The notes beneath the pieces are model-generated. The model saw only the letters and a list, made by a program, of their open reading frames with translations, did not search any database and was not told the origin of the DNA. A DNA stretch of 14,815 nucleotides, taken from the NCBI GenBank assembly GCA_016210375.1, contig JACQUH010000103.1, positions 1 through 14,815 of the forward strand. The letters run 5' to 3'. Position 1 is the first letter of the stretch, and each line of letters begins with the position of its first letter. A program made the position numbers and the translations under genes. Below are positions 6,224 through 13,468 of the stretch, one piece after another. This DNA is from Chloroflexota bacterium (GTDB lineage: Bacteria > Chloroflexota > Dehalococcoidia > Lucifugimonadales > JACPCL1).

Positions 6224-7477
6224 ATGGTTGTTGCCGCACTAATCCTGGGGGCCACCTACGTGGGCGTGGCCTTTACCCGCTTGCCCGGAGTGAACATAGA
6301 CCGGCCCGCCGCCGCTCTGGCGGGTGGCGTGCTCATGGTGGCGCTGGGCGTCCTCACCTTTGACCAGGCGGTGCAGGCCATTGACTACAATACCCTGGCC
6401 CTGCTCCTGGGCATGATGCTGCTCCTGGTGGTGATGCAGAGCCAGGGGTTCTTTACCCTGCTGGCCTCACGGTACGTGGCTCTGGCGGACACCCCAGCGA
6501 GGCTTATGGTGAGCGTGGTGGTCCTGAGCGCCGTGTGCAGCGCTTTCCTGGTGAACGACGTGGTGGTGCTTCTGTTCACGCCCGTGGTCATTCAGGCGTG
6601 CCGGGCGCAGCGGGTCAACCCCATCCCCTACCTGATAGGGGAGGCTATGGCCTCCAACATCGGCTCGGTGGCCACCATCGTTGGCAACCCGCAGAACATG
6701 CTCATTGGCGTCAACTCAGGCATATCCTTCTCCCGCTTCTTCGGCTACCTGGCCCCGGTGGCTGTCGTGTCCACACTCATCCTGCTGGGGGTGCTGTGGT
6801 TGTTCTACGGTAGGGAGTGGGGTAGGGCAGGGGAAGGGGACCCCGCACCCGCCGCCGTTGCCCTCCCTGGGGTCAACTACCGGGGACTGAAACGTTCAAT
6901 GCCTGTGTTGCTGGGGGCTACGGTGGCCTTCTTCCTCAGCTCCTTCCTGGGCATACGGATACCCATCGTGGCCCTGGTGGCGGGCGTCCTGGCGATGGTG
7001 CTGAGCGGCCTCAAGCCTTCAGAGATCATCCAGAAGGTAGATTGGGTGCTGCTGCTCTTCTTTGGCGGGCTATTCGTGGTCATAGGGGGAGCCAGGCAAG
7101 CGGGAGTGCTGGACATCTTGTTGAGGGGGGTGGACGTGGCCACCGGCGTCGCGGGCATCATCTCCATCCACCTCGTCAGCACCGTGGTCTCCCAGGTCGT
7201 CAGCAACGTGCCCCTGACCGTGCTCATGATTCCTCTCCTGGAACGGGCGCCTGGCGATACGCTCTGGATCAGCCTGGCCTCGGGAGCCACCCTGGGGGGC
7301 AACGCGACCATCATCGGCGCGGTGGCCAACATCATTGTGGCAGAGCGGGCCTTCCGCGAGGGGATCGTCATTCGGTTCGTGGAGTTTCTCAGGGTGGGCA
7401 TGGTGGTCACGGCTTTGACCCTGATGGCCTCGGTGGCCATCCTGTGGGTGGAGTGGAGCGTGGGGTTCTTGCGCTAG
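6224..7477 (+). CDS. ArsB/NhaD/YbiR-type membrane ion transporter (IT superfamily)
   Basis: A polytopic inner-membrane transporter of about 417 residues, hydrophobic over most of its length with roughly 11-12 membrane segments and a charged loop near residues 195-225. It shows the internal two-fold repeat typical of the ion transporter superfamily. The first half has FLVNDVVVLLFTPVVI and SNIGSVATIVGNPQN (about 144-158). The second half has SNVPLTVLMIPLL (about 327-339) and LGGNATIIGAVANIIVAE. The GNPQN form is like E. coli YbiR and related anion/arsenite-like carriers; the actual ion is not determinable, and no arsR or arsC is nearby. I chose ATG 6224, with AGGAGG twelve bases upstream; TTG at 6197, after AGGAG at very short spacing, is the alternative and adds nine residues. 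It stands alone between repeat element B and a GNAT gene. Confidence 0.84.
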   Translation: MVVAALILGATYVGVAFTRLPGVNIDRPAAALAGGVLMVALGVLTFDQAVQAIDYNTLALLLGMMLLLVVMQSQGFFTLLASRYVALADTPARLMVSVVVLSAVCSAFLVNDVVVLLFTPVVIQACRAQRVNPIPYLIGEAMASNIGSVATIVGNPQNMLIGVNSGISFSRFFGYLAPVAVVSTLILLGVLWLFYGREWGRAGEGDPAPAAVALPGVNYRGLKRSMPVLLGATVAFFLSSFLGIRIPIVALVAGVLAMVLSGLKPSEIIQKVDWVLLLFFGGLFVVIGGARQAGVLDILLRGVDVATGVAGIISIHLVSTVVSQVVSNVPLTVLMIPLLERAPGDTLWISLASGATLGGNATIIGAVANIIVAERAFREGIVIRFVEFLRVGMVVTALTLMASVAILWVEWSVGFLR

Positions 7478-7519
7478 AGACGCCGGAGCCCCTGGACTCC
7501 AGGCCCCGGTGCCGTCTCT
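7476..7519 (+). terminator. Candidate terminator structure after the transporter
   Basis: AGAGACG (7476-7482, overlapping the stop codon) pairs with CGTCTCT (7513-7519), continued by CCGG/CCGG across a 3-nt bulge. An inner CCTGG/CCAGG hairpin also forms. A pyrimidine-rich stretch (TCTTCAGGTCTTCTTC) follows but no uniform T-run. Confidence 0.4.
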
Positions 7520-7622
7520 TCAGGTCTTCTTCACGCTTTGACGCGCCTCGGTCACACATGTGCGACGCCCCAGCCGTAATGTGGGAGCATGGAACCTGGC
7601 GGCGAGGGCCAGAGGAGGAGCA

Positions 7623-8210
7623 ATGTCACTTGTAGGATTGCCCAACGCTGGACTTTACCCCAAGGCGGTCGTGCTTATGGAGGATACCCGGATACACCTC
7701 CGGCCCCTGGCGGCCGGTGATAAGCTGCGCCTGCTGCGTTTCTTTGGGCGCGTTTCAGAGACTGATCGCTACTACCTCAAGGAGAACGTTACGGCGCCCG
7801 AAGTGATCCAGAACTGGACGGCGGACATAGACTTTGAGCGGGCCATACCCATTGTGGCCGTGGCAAGAGAGGAGATTGTGGGGGATGCGACGCTGCACCG
7901 GAGCCGCGCCTCTGTGCGCCGGCACATAGGCGAGGTGAGGGTGGTGGTAGACCCGGCGTACCGAGAGGTCGGCCTGGGGCGGCGCTTGATCCGTGAGATG
8001 GTGGATATTGCGGTGGAGCTACGGCTGCACAAGGTGGTGTTTGAGCTGGTGGAGAAGCGTGAGGATGCGGCCATCCGCGCGGCCCAGAGCCTTGGCTTCC
8101 GCCGCGTGGCCTCGCTGCACCAGTGGGTGCGAGACATCTGGGGCAACTACGAGGACCTGGTGATCATGGAGCTGCCTCTGAAGGAGGCGGACCTGTGGTG
8201 GAGGTACTAG
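7623..8210 (+). CDS. GNAT-family N-acetyltransferase
   Basis: A 195-residue acetyl-CoA-dependent acetyltransferase of the GNAT fold. The acetyl-CoA loop REVGLGRRL (114-122; pattern R-x-x-G-x-G) follows the strand VRVVVDPAY, and the C-terminal part AIRAAQSLGFRRVASLHQWVRD is the usual last strand-helix region. The ~20-residue lead before RIHLRPL is not typical and may be flexible. ATG 7623 is chosen because a strong GAGGAGGAG lies just upstream; the open frame continues 21 codons further up without support. Substrate unknown: N-terminal, small-molecule or protein lysine acetylation are all possible. A two-CBS-domain protein lies downstream on the same strand but is separated by repeat element C, so co-transcription is uncertain. 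Confidence 0.88.
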   Translation: MSLVGLPNAGLYPKAVVLMEDTRIHLRPLAAGDKLRLLRFFGRVSETDRYYLKENVTAPEVIQNWTADIDFERAIPIVAVAREEIVGDATLHRSRASVRRHIGEVRVVVDPAYREVGLGRRLIREMVDIAVELRLHKVVFELVEKREDAAIRAAQSLGFRRVASLHQWVRDIWGNYEDLVIMELPLKEADLWWRY

Positions 8211-8352
8211 CCGGGAGGCTGAAACCCTGACCCGCCAGCGCCGTGGCCCGCCCCTGCGGGTCCCGTTGCTTCCTGGGGTAGACGCGCCGCTCCGGAAGGG
8301 TCATGTGCGTATTCCTTGTGCTGCTGTGGTCCTGACCTCTCCCCCTGTAGTC

Positions 8353-8377
8353 CCCCTCTCCGCAACGGGGAGAGGGG
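8353..8377. repeat. C-rich 9-bp hairpin of element C
   Basis: CCCCTCTCC and GGAGAGGGG pair around a 7-nt loop (GCAACGG). Confidence 0.7.
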
Positions 8378-8389
8378 CGATTATTTGAG

Positions 8390-8428
8390 GAATGGGTGTG
8401 ATGCGGCTTTGCCGCATCACACCCATTC
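8390..8428. repeat. Perfect 18-bp palindrome, CGGC-TTT-GCCG centre
   Basis: Arms 8390-8407 and 8411-8428 pair without mismatch around TTT. It lies about 85 bp upstream of the CBS start, so it would be in the 5' leader if transcription comes from the GNAT side. Confidence 0.9.
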
Positions 8429-8511
8429 AGGTGTATTTTTCTGGAGAGGTCTTGCCCCCGGGAGCAATTAACGGCAAGATAGAGACCTACCCTGTTGGCG
8501 GGAGAGTTGCA

Positions 8512-8970
8512 ATGCTGGCCAGAGACATCATGACCAGCCCCGTTGTCACCATAGGCCCCGACTCCACCGTGGAGGAAGCGGCGACGCTCATGCTCCGGCG
8601 CCACGTAAGCTGCCTGGTGGTGGTGGACGACCACGGAGGCATTGAGGGGATACTGACTCACTCGGATTTCGGTCTCCAGCGCAAGATGCTGCCCTTGACC
8701 GACAATCTCTACCAGTTGCTGGGCTCCTGGGCGGACCCAAAGACGGTGGAGGAGATTGCTCTGAAGGTGCGGAGCCGAAAGGTCCGGGAGGTCATGATCA
8801 GGGACGTGGTTACGGTGAAGGAGGACGCCTCGGTCCCTCAAGTGGTGGAGACTATGCTGCGACACGAGGTCAACAGGCTGCCGGTGGTACGGGAGGGGCA
8901 TGTGGTGGGCATCATTACGCGGCATGACCTGCTGAAGCTCATCGCAGCAGAGGGCGGGAGCGCCGCGTAG
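8512..8970 (+). CDS. Two-CBS-domain protein
   Basis: A 152-residue protein made of a tandem CBS pair (Bateman module), which usually binds adenine nucleotides such as AMP, ATP or SAM and acts as an energy or ligand sensor. Domain 1 runs over about residues 1-58, with MTSPVVTIGPDSTVEEAATLM and GILTHSDF as its ends (the first motif split as MTSPVVTIGPDS, TVEEAATLM). Domain 2 is about 85-148, with VMIRDVVTVKEDASV, LPVVREGHVVGIITRHDLLKLI. The in-frame ORF opens at 8392 inside the upstream palindrome, but the 40 residues before Met 8512 do not resemble the family. GGGAGAG lies just before 8512, so that start was chosen. No catalytic domain is attached; it may act on a separate partner. It ends 139 bp from the convergent receiver-GyrI gene. 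Confidence 0.91.
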   Translation: MLARDIMTSPVVTIGPDSTVEEAATLMLRRHVSCLVVVDDHGGIEGILTHSDFGLQRKMLPLTDNLYQLLGSWADPKTVEEIALKVRSRKVREVMIRDVVTVKEDASVPQVVETMLRHEVNRLPVVREGHVVGIITRHDLLKLIAAEGGSAA

Positions 8971-9091
8971 CCACCCTCACGTGTGGCCGTGGCCTGGCGG
9001 CGGGAAAGGCCCCCCAGCTTCGCTAGCCTGGCGCAAACGCTGAACGGCGGGGCAACTCCTCGTGCCCCTCTCCGAGATGTTCGGCGGCCAA

Positions 9092-9109
9092 GGGGAGGGC
9101 AACCTCCCC
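9092..9109. terminator. Candidate terminator hairpin after the receiver-GyrI gene
   Basis: GGGGAGG / CCTCCCC with a 4-nt loop (GCAA on the plus strand) immediately follows the minus-strand stop at 9110 and lies in the gap with the convergent CBS gene. No T-run follows. Confidence 0.4.
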
Positions 9110-10138
9110 TCAGGTGGACCTCTTCCTGACAGCGTAGCGAATAATCGTCTTGGGGAGCGTGGCCCGGGGAGTGGTGAGGTACTCCTCCTCGTGGGGGCCG
9201 GCGATCTCATAGCCGGTTTCGGCAATGAAGCGGTGCAGGCGCTCCACGGTTGGCCCCTCGTCCCCGTAAGGCCCGAGGTGGAGTACCTGCGCGACGGCGC
9301 CGTACTCCCATCGCTCTATATTCACCTCCGGCTCCGGGACTTTGGGGGTGAGGGCCGTTACCTCTTCCGGGATGGGCATGCCCCAGATGCCGGTCCATTC
9401 CTCCTTGGGCGCAAGATGGGCGTTGGGCCAGCGGGCCCGCGGAGGGCCAACCTTCATCTCCACTCCTTGCTTTTTCAGGGCAAACTTGAGGCCGTAGACT
9501 GCGCCGTACAGCGCGGGGAACACCCTTTCGCCCACCACATAGGGGTCGCCTTTTGAGTAGACCACTGCCATTTTCTGGGGAGGCATTTCCAGGAGCTGTG
9601 GCCGCAGGCTGGGTCTCGCTGCCGTCCTTGGGGCTGCCATCAAGCGCCCTCCTTTAGCCGGACTATCACCGATATTACCCGCCAGAAGAGTCTTCAGAAG
9701 CTGCGCCAGCTTCCAGGGGTCAAAGGGCTTGACGAGGAAGCGCTTTTGCATGGGGCCGTACTGGCGGGAAACCTCCGCCGGGTCCAGGGCCGAGATGGCC
9801 ACCCATACGGGAGCGTCCCTGTTTTGGTGGCCGCGCAGCCACCTCAGGACGGCGTCTCCCTGGCTGGAGGGGAGGCTCAGGTCCAGGACCACGGCATGGG
9901 GCGGCGCCGTGGCCAGGATGGCCAGGCCCTCTGCCCCTGTGCCGACCGCTGCCACAGAGAAGCCGGCGGCCTCCAGGGAGAATCGTAGCATCTTCCGAAG
10001 GCCAGGGTCGTCCTCCACCACGAGTACCGTGGCTGCCAGGGGACATGACTCATGGGAGTGGCTGGGGGAGTTCACTTGCGCCATTGATCTGTCAGGGGTC
10101 AAGACCGTAGAGCGCCCCTGGGCGGCCTGTTCCGCCAT
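9110..10138 (-). CDS. Receiver domain fused to GyrI-like ligand-binding domain
   Basis: A 342-residue cytosolic fusion. Residues about 36-155 form a response-regulator receiver: acidic pair E42-D43-D44 (VVEDD), phosphoacceptor D86 (HAVVLDLSLP), S116 at the Thr/Ser switch position and K137 (FLVKPFD). Residues about 180-338 form a GyrI-like small-molecule-binding domain (AraC effector-binding superfamily), with EWTGIWGMPIPEEV, VLHLGPYGDEGPTVERLHRFI and the C-terminal EEYLTTPRATLPKTIIRYAV. No DNA-binding domain is present. Met167 lies in the linker, preceded by AAAGGAGGG at the right spacing, so a second, GyrI-only product of 176 residues is possible. The N-terminal start (10138 or Met at 10084) is uncertain because neither has a good ribosome site. 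It lies 42 bp after the Hsp20 gene, probably one operon with the hybrid kinase, which could be its phosphodonor (inference). Confidence 0.86.
   Translation of the reverse strand: MAEQAAQGRSTVLTPDRSMAQVNSPSHSHESCPLAATVLVVEDDPGLRKMLRFSLEAAGFSVAAVGTGAEGLAILATAPPHAVVLDLSLPSSQGDAVLRWLRGHQNRDAPVWVAISALDPAEVSRQYGPMQKRFLVKPFDPWKLAQLLKTLLAGNIGDSPAKGGRLMAAPRTAARPSLRPQLLEMPPQKMAVVYSKGDPYVVGERVFPALYGAVYGLKFALKKQGVEMKVGPPRARWPNAHLAPKEEWTGIWGMPIPEEVTALTPKVPEPEVNIERWEYGAVAQVLHLGPYGDEGPTVERLHRFIAETGYEIAGPHEEEYLTTPRATLPKTIIRYAVRKRST
9638..9655 (-). promoter_or_regulatory. Internal Shine-Dalgarno and ATG in the receiver-GyrI gene
   Basis: On the minus strand AAAGGAGGG (9655-9647) is followed six bases later by an in-frame ATG (9640-9638) at the domain junction. 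It is as good as any ribosome site in the window and better than that of the full-length start. It would yield the GyrI-like domain alone. Confidence 0.55.
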
Positions 10139-10180
10139 CCGCCCAGGGGCGCCGGAAATTCTCAGGGCGGGGGGTCTGAC

Positions 10181-10666
10181 CTACTTCACCGAGACAGGGA
10201 CTCTCCTGGCGATTGCGGCCTTGGGCGCTGGCGCCACCACCTCCAGGACGCCGTCCTTATAGGTGGCCTGCAGAGCGCTGGGGTCCGTGTCCTTGGGCAG
10301 GCGGATGGCGCGGTAGAACTCTCCGGCGGCCCGCTCCGCTCGGTAATAGTCCTCTCGCTTCATCTCCTTCTTTTCCTCCCGGCAGCCCTGGATGAAGAGG
10401 GTATCGCCCTCTACGTGAACCTGGATGTCCTCGCGCCTCATGCCCGGCAGGTCTGCCCGGACGATGATCTTGTCCTCCTCCTGCACCACGTCAATCTCTG
10501 GCATCCAGCCATCGCCCTGCCACAGCCAGGGCCGAACCCGCCAGGAGCGAAGGCCAAACCCTCCCATGACCCGTTCAAAAAAGCGGTCAAAGTCGTTGCC
10601 CCAGGGAGCGACCTCCCTTTCAAGCCTGGCGGCCAGGCCACGCTCTTCTCTCTTCTCGCTGCTCAC
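10181..10666 (-). CDS. Hsp20/alpha-crystallin small heat-shock protein
   Basis: A 161-residue ATP-independent holdase chaperone. The alpha-crystallin domain spans about residues 55-150 (PEIDVVQEEDKIIVRADLPG, then REDIQVHVEGDTLFIQGCR, and the diagnostic YKDGVLEVVAPAPK). A short VPV near the C-terminus matches the I/V-x-I/V oligomerisation motif. The start is GTG 10666, set by a strong AAGGAGGTG with six bases between AGGAGG and GTG; the ORF opens ten codons further up without such a site. It sits 78 bp after the hybrid kinase and 42 bp before the receiver-GyrI gene, all on the minus strand, which suggests a stress-responsive operon. No CIRCE element is visible upstream. Confidence 0.95.
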   Translation of the reverse strand: MSSEKREERGLAARLEREVAPWGNDFDRFFERVMGGFGLRSWRVRPWLWQGDGWMPEIDVVQEEDKIIVRADLPGMRREDIQVHVEGDTLFIQGCREEKKEMKREDYYRAERAAGEFYRAIRLPKDTDPSALQATYKDGVLEVVAPAPKAAIARRVPVSVK

Positions 10667-10744
10667 GCTGCACCTCCTTACGAGACGAACATTCACACCG
10701 CCTGTACCTAAGCTATGGGTGGTGCGTGCAGCCTCTGTGAAGGG

Positions 10745-13240
10745 TCAAGGGGAGGGCGTGAAGGAGCTGTGAAAGGGAAGGGCGTGGGCGCTGGCTCTCG
10801 GGCTGGGCATGGAGTAGCCAACCTGTCGCTCGGTGAGGATATAGGCAGGACTATGGGCGTCGTCCCCCAGTTTGCGGCGCAAGTTCCGGATGAACGAACG
10901 CACCAGCTCCGTCTCGCCGGAGTACTCCGGCCCCCAGACGCGTTGCAGGATCTGGCCGTGGGTCATGATCCTGCCGGCGTGGGTGGCTAGCTCGTAGAGG
11001 AGCTTGTACTCCGTGGCGGTGAGCTTCACTTCCTCTCCGACCACAGTCACTTTGCGGCGGCTGAAGTCTATGGCCAGAGGGCCCAGGGCAAAGACAGGCA
11101 AAGCGTCTAGCTGGTCGGGCAGGCGCCGGCGGCGCAAGGTGGCTTCAATGCGGGCCAGCAGCTCCGAAGGGGAAAAGGGCTTGGCGATGTAGTCGTCGGC
11201 GCCCGCTCGCAGGGCGGTCACGGCGTCGTCGCTGCTGCTGCTGGCAGTGAGGAAGATGACCGGGATGCCGGAAACTTCGCGGACCTGCTTGAGGAGGTCC
11301 AGACCGCTGTTTCCCGGCAAGCGCAGACCCAGAAGAACGAGGTCAGGGTCTTCCGAGGCTACCAGCTCCTGGGTCTGGGATGGGTCGGTAACCGCGGTGA
11401 CGTGGTAGCCGGCCTCTCCCAGGGTGCGGCGCAGGAGCCGGAGGGTCTGGGGTTCACCGTCTACCACCATGACGCGGGTGCGCTGGGCCGACGGGTGTAC
11501 CCGGCCCAGGAGCTGGGAGCGCTGGGTGGTATCGGGGCCCTGGGCTGCAAGGGCGGAGCCGGAGGCCAGGGGAAGCGTGAAGGAGAAGGTGGAGCCCTGG
11601 CCTGGCCCAGGGCTTTGCGCCAATATGCGCCCGCCGTGGGCCTCCACGATCCCCTTGGCAATGGCCAGACCCAGGCCCGTGCCGGCAAGCCTTCTGCTGC
11701 CTTCCTCGTGCACCGAGGAGAACTTCTTGAAGAGATGCGGTAGCCGGTCCTGGGGGATGCCCCGGCCCTTGTCCTGGAGATGGAGGACTACCATCTCCTC
11801 CCGGAGCTCCACCCTGAGGGCAATGGGTGCAGTCTCTGGTGAGAACTTGGCGGCGTTGGTGAGGAGGTTCATGAGCACCTGGGCAATCCGCCTTCGGTCG
11901 CCATTGATGGGAGGCAATGCTGGCGGCGTTTCCAGGGTAACCTCGTGCGAGCTATCGTAGCGGGAGAAGCTGGCCAGCGCCGTCTCCAGCACATCCCGCA
12001 GGTCTGTCGGCTCCGGGTTGATGCTCAGGGAGCCAGCCTCAATGCGGGTCATGTCCAGGATGTTGTCCACCAGGTCGCGGAGCCTGTCCGCCTGCTCGTC
12101 TATTAGCTCAAACAGCTCTCGCGTTTCCTGGGAGCTGAAGTCCCGCTGGCTGCCCAGGGCCGTGGCGGCGGAACCCTTGATGGTAGTGAGAGGTGTTTTC
12201 AGCTCGTGGCTGACCAGGGCCAGGAACTCGCTGCGCAGACGCTCCAACTCCTCCACGGGCGTGAGGTCCTGGATGATAGCGACAGCACCACTGATGCGCC
12301 CATCGGGGGAGTACAGGGGAGCGGCGTTGACCAGGGTGGGCACGGTGTGGTTATCGGGTAGCTCAAAGCGCACCTCCTCCGCCTGGACCCGTTCGCCCTT
12401 GTAGAGGGCGCGCTGGAGAGGGAGATCCTGGGGTTCGTAGAGGGAGCCGTCGGGCCGCCGGTAGAGCACGGCCCTTTCGTACCACTCCAGGTTCTGGCTG
12501 TCCTGAAGGGCGCCGCCCAGGATACGCTTCGCCTCCCTGTTTACCAGGACCACGCGGCCACCCTCGGCCTCGGCCACAAAGACGCCGACGGGGGAGATGT
12601 TCACCAGGGTCTCCAGCCTCCGGCGGTCGGCCTCGGCTGCCGCCAGGAGCTTTCCTTCGGTGGCAGCAAGCTCGCTCACCTCGGCGTAGAGCCGGGCGTT
12701 GCGCAGGGCCGCGGCGGCCTGGGCGACGAAGAAGGTGATGAGCTCTGCATCCTCCTGGGTGAACTGGCCGCCTGTGCGCTTCTCTCCCAAATACAGGTTG
12801 CCCAGGGGTTGGCCGTCCAGTCGGATGGGTGCGCCCAGAAAGGACCTGATAACGGGGTGGAAGGAAGGGACCCCAACCGCCATGGGGTGGTGGGACAGGT
12901 CGGCGATCCTCACCGGCTCCTCCTGTCGCCTCAGCCAGCCCAGTATGCCCAGGCCCTGAGGCAGCGCGCCGATGCGCTCCCTCTCCTCCTGGCTGACGCC
13001 GTAGGTGAAGAAGCTCTGGACGTGGCCGTCCGAATCAAAAACGGCCAGGGCGCCGTACTTGGCCCCAATCAGGGTGCTGGCGGCGTCCACCACCCCCTGG
13101 AGCACCGCTGGCAGGTCCAGACTGGAGGTGATACGACGGCTGGCCTCGCTGAGGAGGGAAAGGCGGGCCTTAAGGAGCTGGTTCTCGTCCCGAAGCTCCT
13201 GGATCTGGCGTTCCTGGGGGGTCTCCGCCTTGGCTTGCAT
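10745..13240 (-). CDS. Hybrid histidine kinase fused to receiver and OmpR-type DNA-binding domain
   Basis: An 831-residue soluble sensor-regulator in one chain. In order: coiled coil (about 5-32), GAF (35-185), PAS (205-330), HisKA with His345 in SHELKTP, and HATPase (445-560; N458/N462, DKGRGIP 490-496, GTGLGL 520-525). A receiver (588-705) and an OmpR/PhoB winged helix (715-812, with LTATEYKLLYEL and ELVRSFIRNLRRKLG) complete it. No membrane segment is seen, so the signal is cytosolic and may bind the GAF or PAS domain. The receiver is degenerate: D594-G595 replaces the usual acidic pair and Gly638 (codon 11329-11327) replaces the phosphoacceptor Asp, while T665 and K687 remain. The winged helix is thus probably not controlled by ordinary receiver phosphorylation. 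Its upstream ribosome site is weak. It probably heads an operon with hsp20 and the receiver-GyrI gene. Confidence 0.93.
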   Translation of the reverse strand: MQAKAETPQERQIQELRDENQLLKARLSLLSEASRRITSSLDLPAVLQGVVDAASTLIGAKYGALAVFDSDGHVQSFFTYGVSQEERERIGALPQGLGILGWLRRQEEPVRIADLSHHPMAVGVPSFHPVIRSFLGAPIRLDGQPLGNLYLGEKRTGGQFTQEDAELITFFVAQAAAALRNARLYAEVSELAATEGKLLAAAEADRRRLETLVNISPVGVFVAEAEGGRVVLVNREAKRILGGALQDSQNLEWYERAVLYRRPDGSLYEPQDLPLQRALYKGERVQAEEVRFELPDNHTVPTLVNAAPLYSPDGRISGAVAIIQDLTPVEELERLRSEFLALVSHELKTPLTTIKGSAATALGSQRDFSSQETRELFELIDEQADRLRDLVDNILDMTRIEAGSLSINPEPTDLRDVLETALASFSRYDSSHEVTLETPPALPPINGDRRRIAQVLMNLLTNAAKFSPETAPIALRVELREEMVVLHLQDKGRGIPQDRLPHLFKKFSSVHEEGSRRLAGTGLGLAIAKGIVEAHGGRILAQSPGPGQGSTFSFTLPLASGSALAAQGPDTTQRSQLLGRVHPSAQRTRVMVVDGEPQTLRLLRRTLGEAGYHVTAVTDPSQTQELVASEDPDLVLLGLRLPGNSGLDLLKQVREVSGIPVIFLTASSSSDDAVTALRAGADDYIAKPFSPSELLARIEATLRRRRLPDQLDALPVFALGPLAIDFSRRKVTVVGEEVKLTATEYKLLYELATHAGRIMTHGQILQRVWGPEYSGETELVRSFIRNLRRKLGDDAHSPAYILTERQVGYSMPSPRASAHALPFHSSFTPSP

Positions 13241-13270
13241 GGGATGTCAGGTGCAGTGGAAGCGTCTCCT

Positions 13271-13287
13271 CCCATTGTACCATGGGG
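13271..13287 (-). promoter_or_regulatory. Candidate -10 and overlapping inverted repeat upstream of the hybrid kinase
   Basis: On the minus strand TACAAT (13279-13274) lies about 35 bp before the kinase ATG. It is enclosed in the small inverted repeat CCCAT/ATGGG (13271-13275, 13282-13286), which could be part of an operator. The -35 is poor, so this is tentative. The rest of the divergent spacer up to 13468 shows only a run of eight G. Confidence 0.3.
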
Positions 13288-13468
13288 TTGAGTGCGGTGT
13301 TGGAGGGTAGGACTCCTGGGCCTGGTTTCAGATGCTCTTGAACAGGCGTGGCTGAGGGGAGTGTGGGGGGGGCGGTCCAGGCATCGCCCCATGCCCGGAT
13401 GAAATGAGGCGTTCCGTGCTGGTAGAATGGAATCCCTGGGAGAGGGAACAACCAGCAGAGCGCGAGGC

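Larger units (their letters stand above)
8315..8428 (+). repeat. Intergenic repeat element C (5'-truncated copy)
   Basis: This lies in the ~300-bp gap between the GNAT and CBS genes. From CTTGTGCTGCTGTGGTCCTGACC onward (split: CTTGTGCTGCTGTGG, TCCTGACC) it matches the minus strand of element B, then has the C-rich hairpin (8353-8377) and a perfect palindrome (8390-8428). Module Y is missing. Bases 8211-8314 before it hold nothing I recognise. Confidence 0.7.

Noticed and set aside
6200..7477. Arsenite resistance operon
   Set aside because: The transporter belongs to the ArsB-containing superfamily, but there is no arsR, arsC or arsA nearby and its GNPQN motif is closer to YbiR-type carriers.
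7560..7622. A longer GNAT protein starting at 7560
   Set aside because: The ATG at 7623 has a strong GAGGAGGAG site and the upstream residues are Arg-rich noise.
8164..8925. A 253-codon minus-strand frame over the CBS gene and element C
   Set aside because: Translation has no recognisable domain and is antisense to the well-supported CBS protein, crossing the palindrome.
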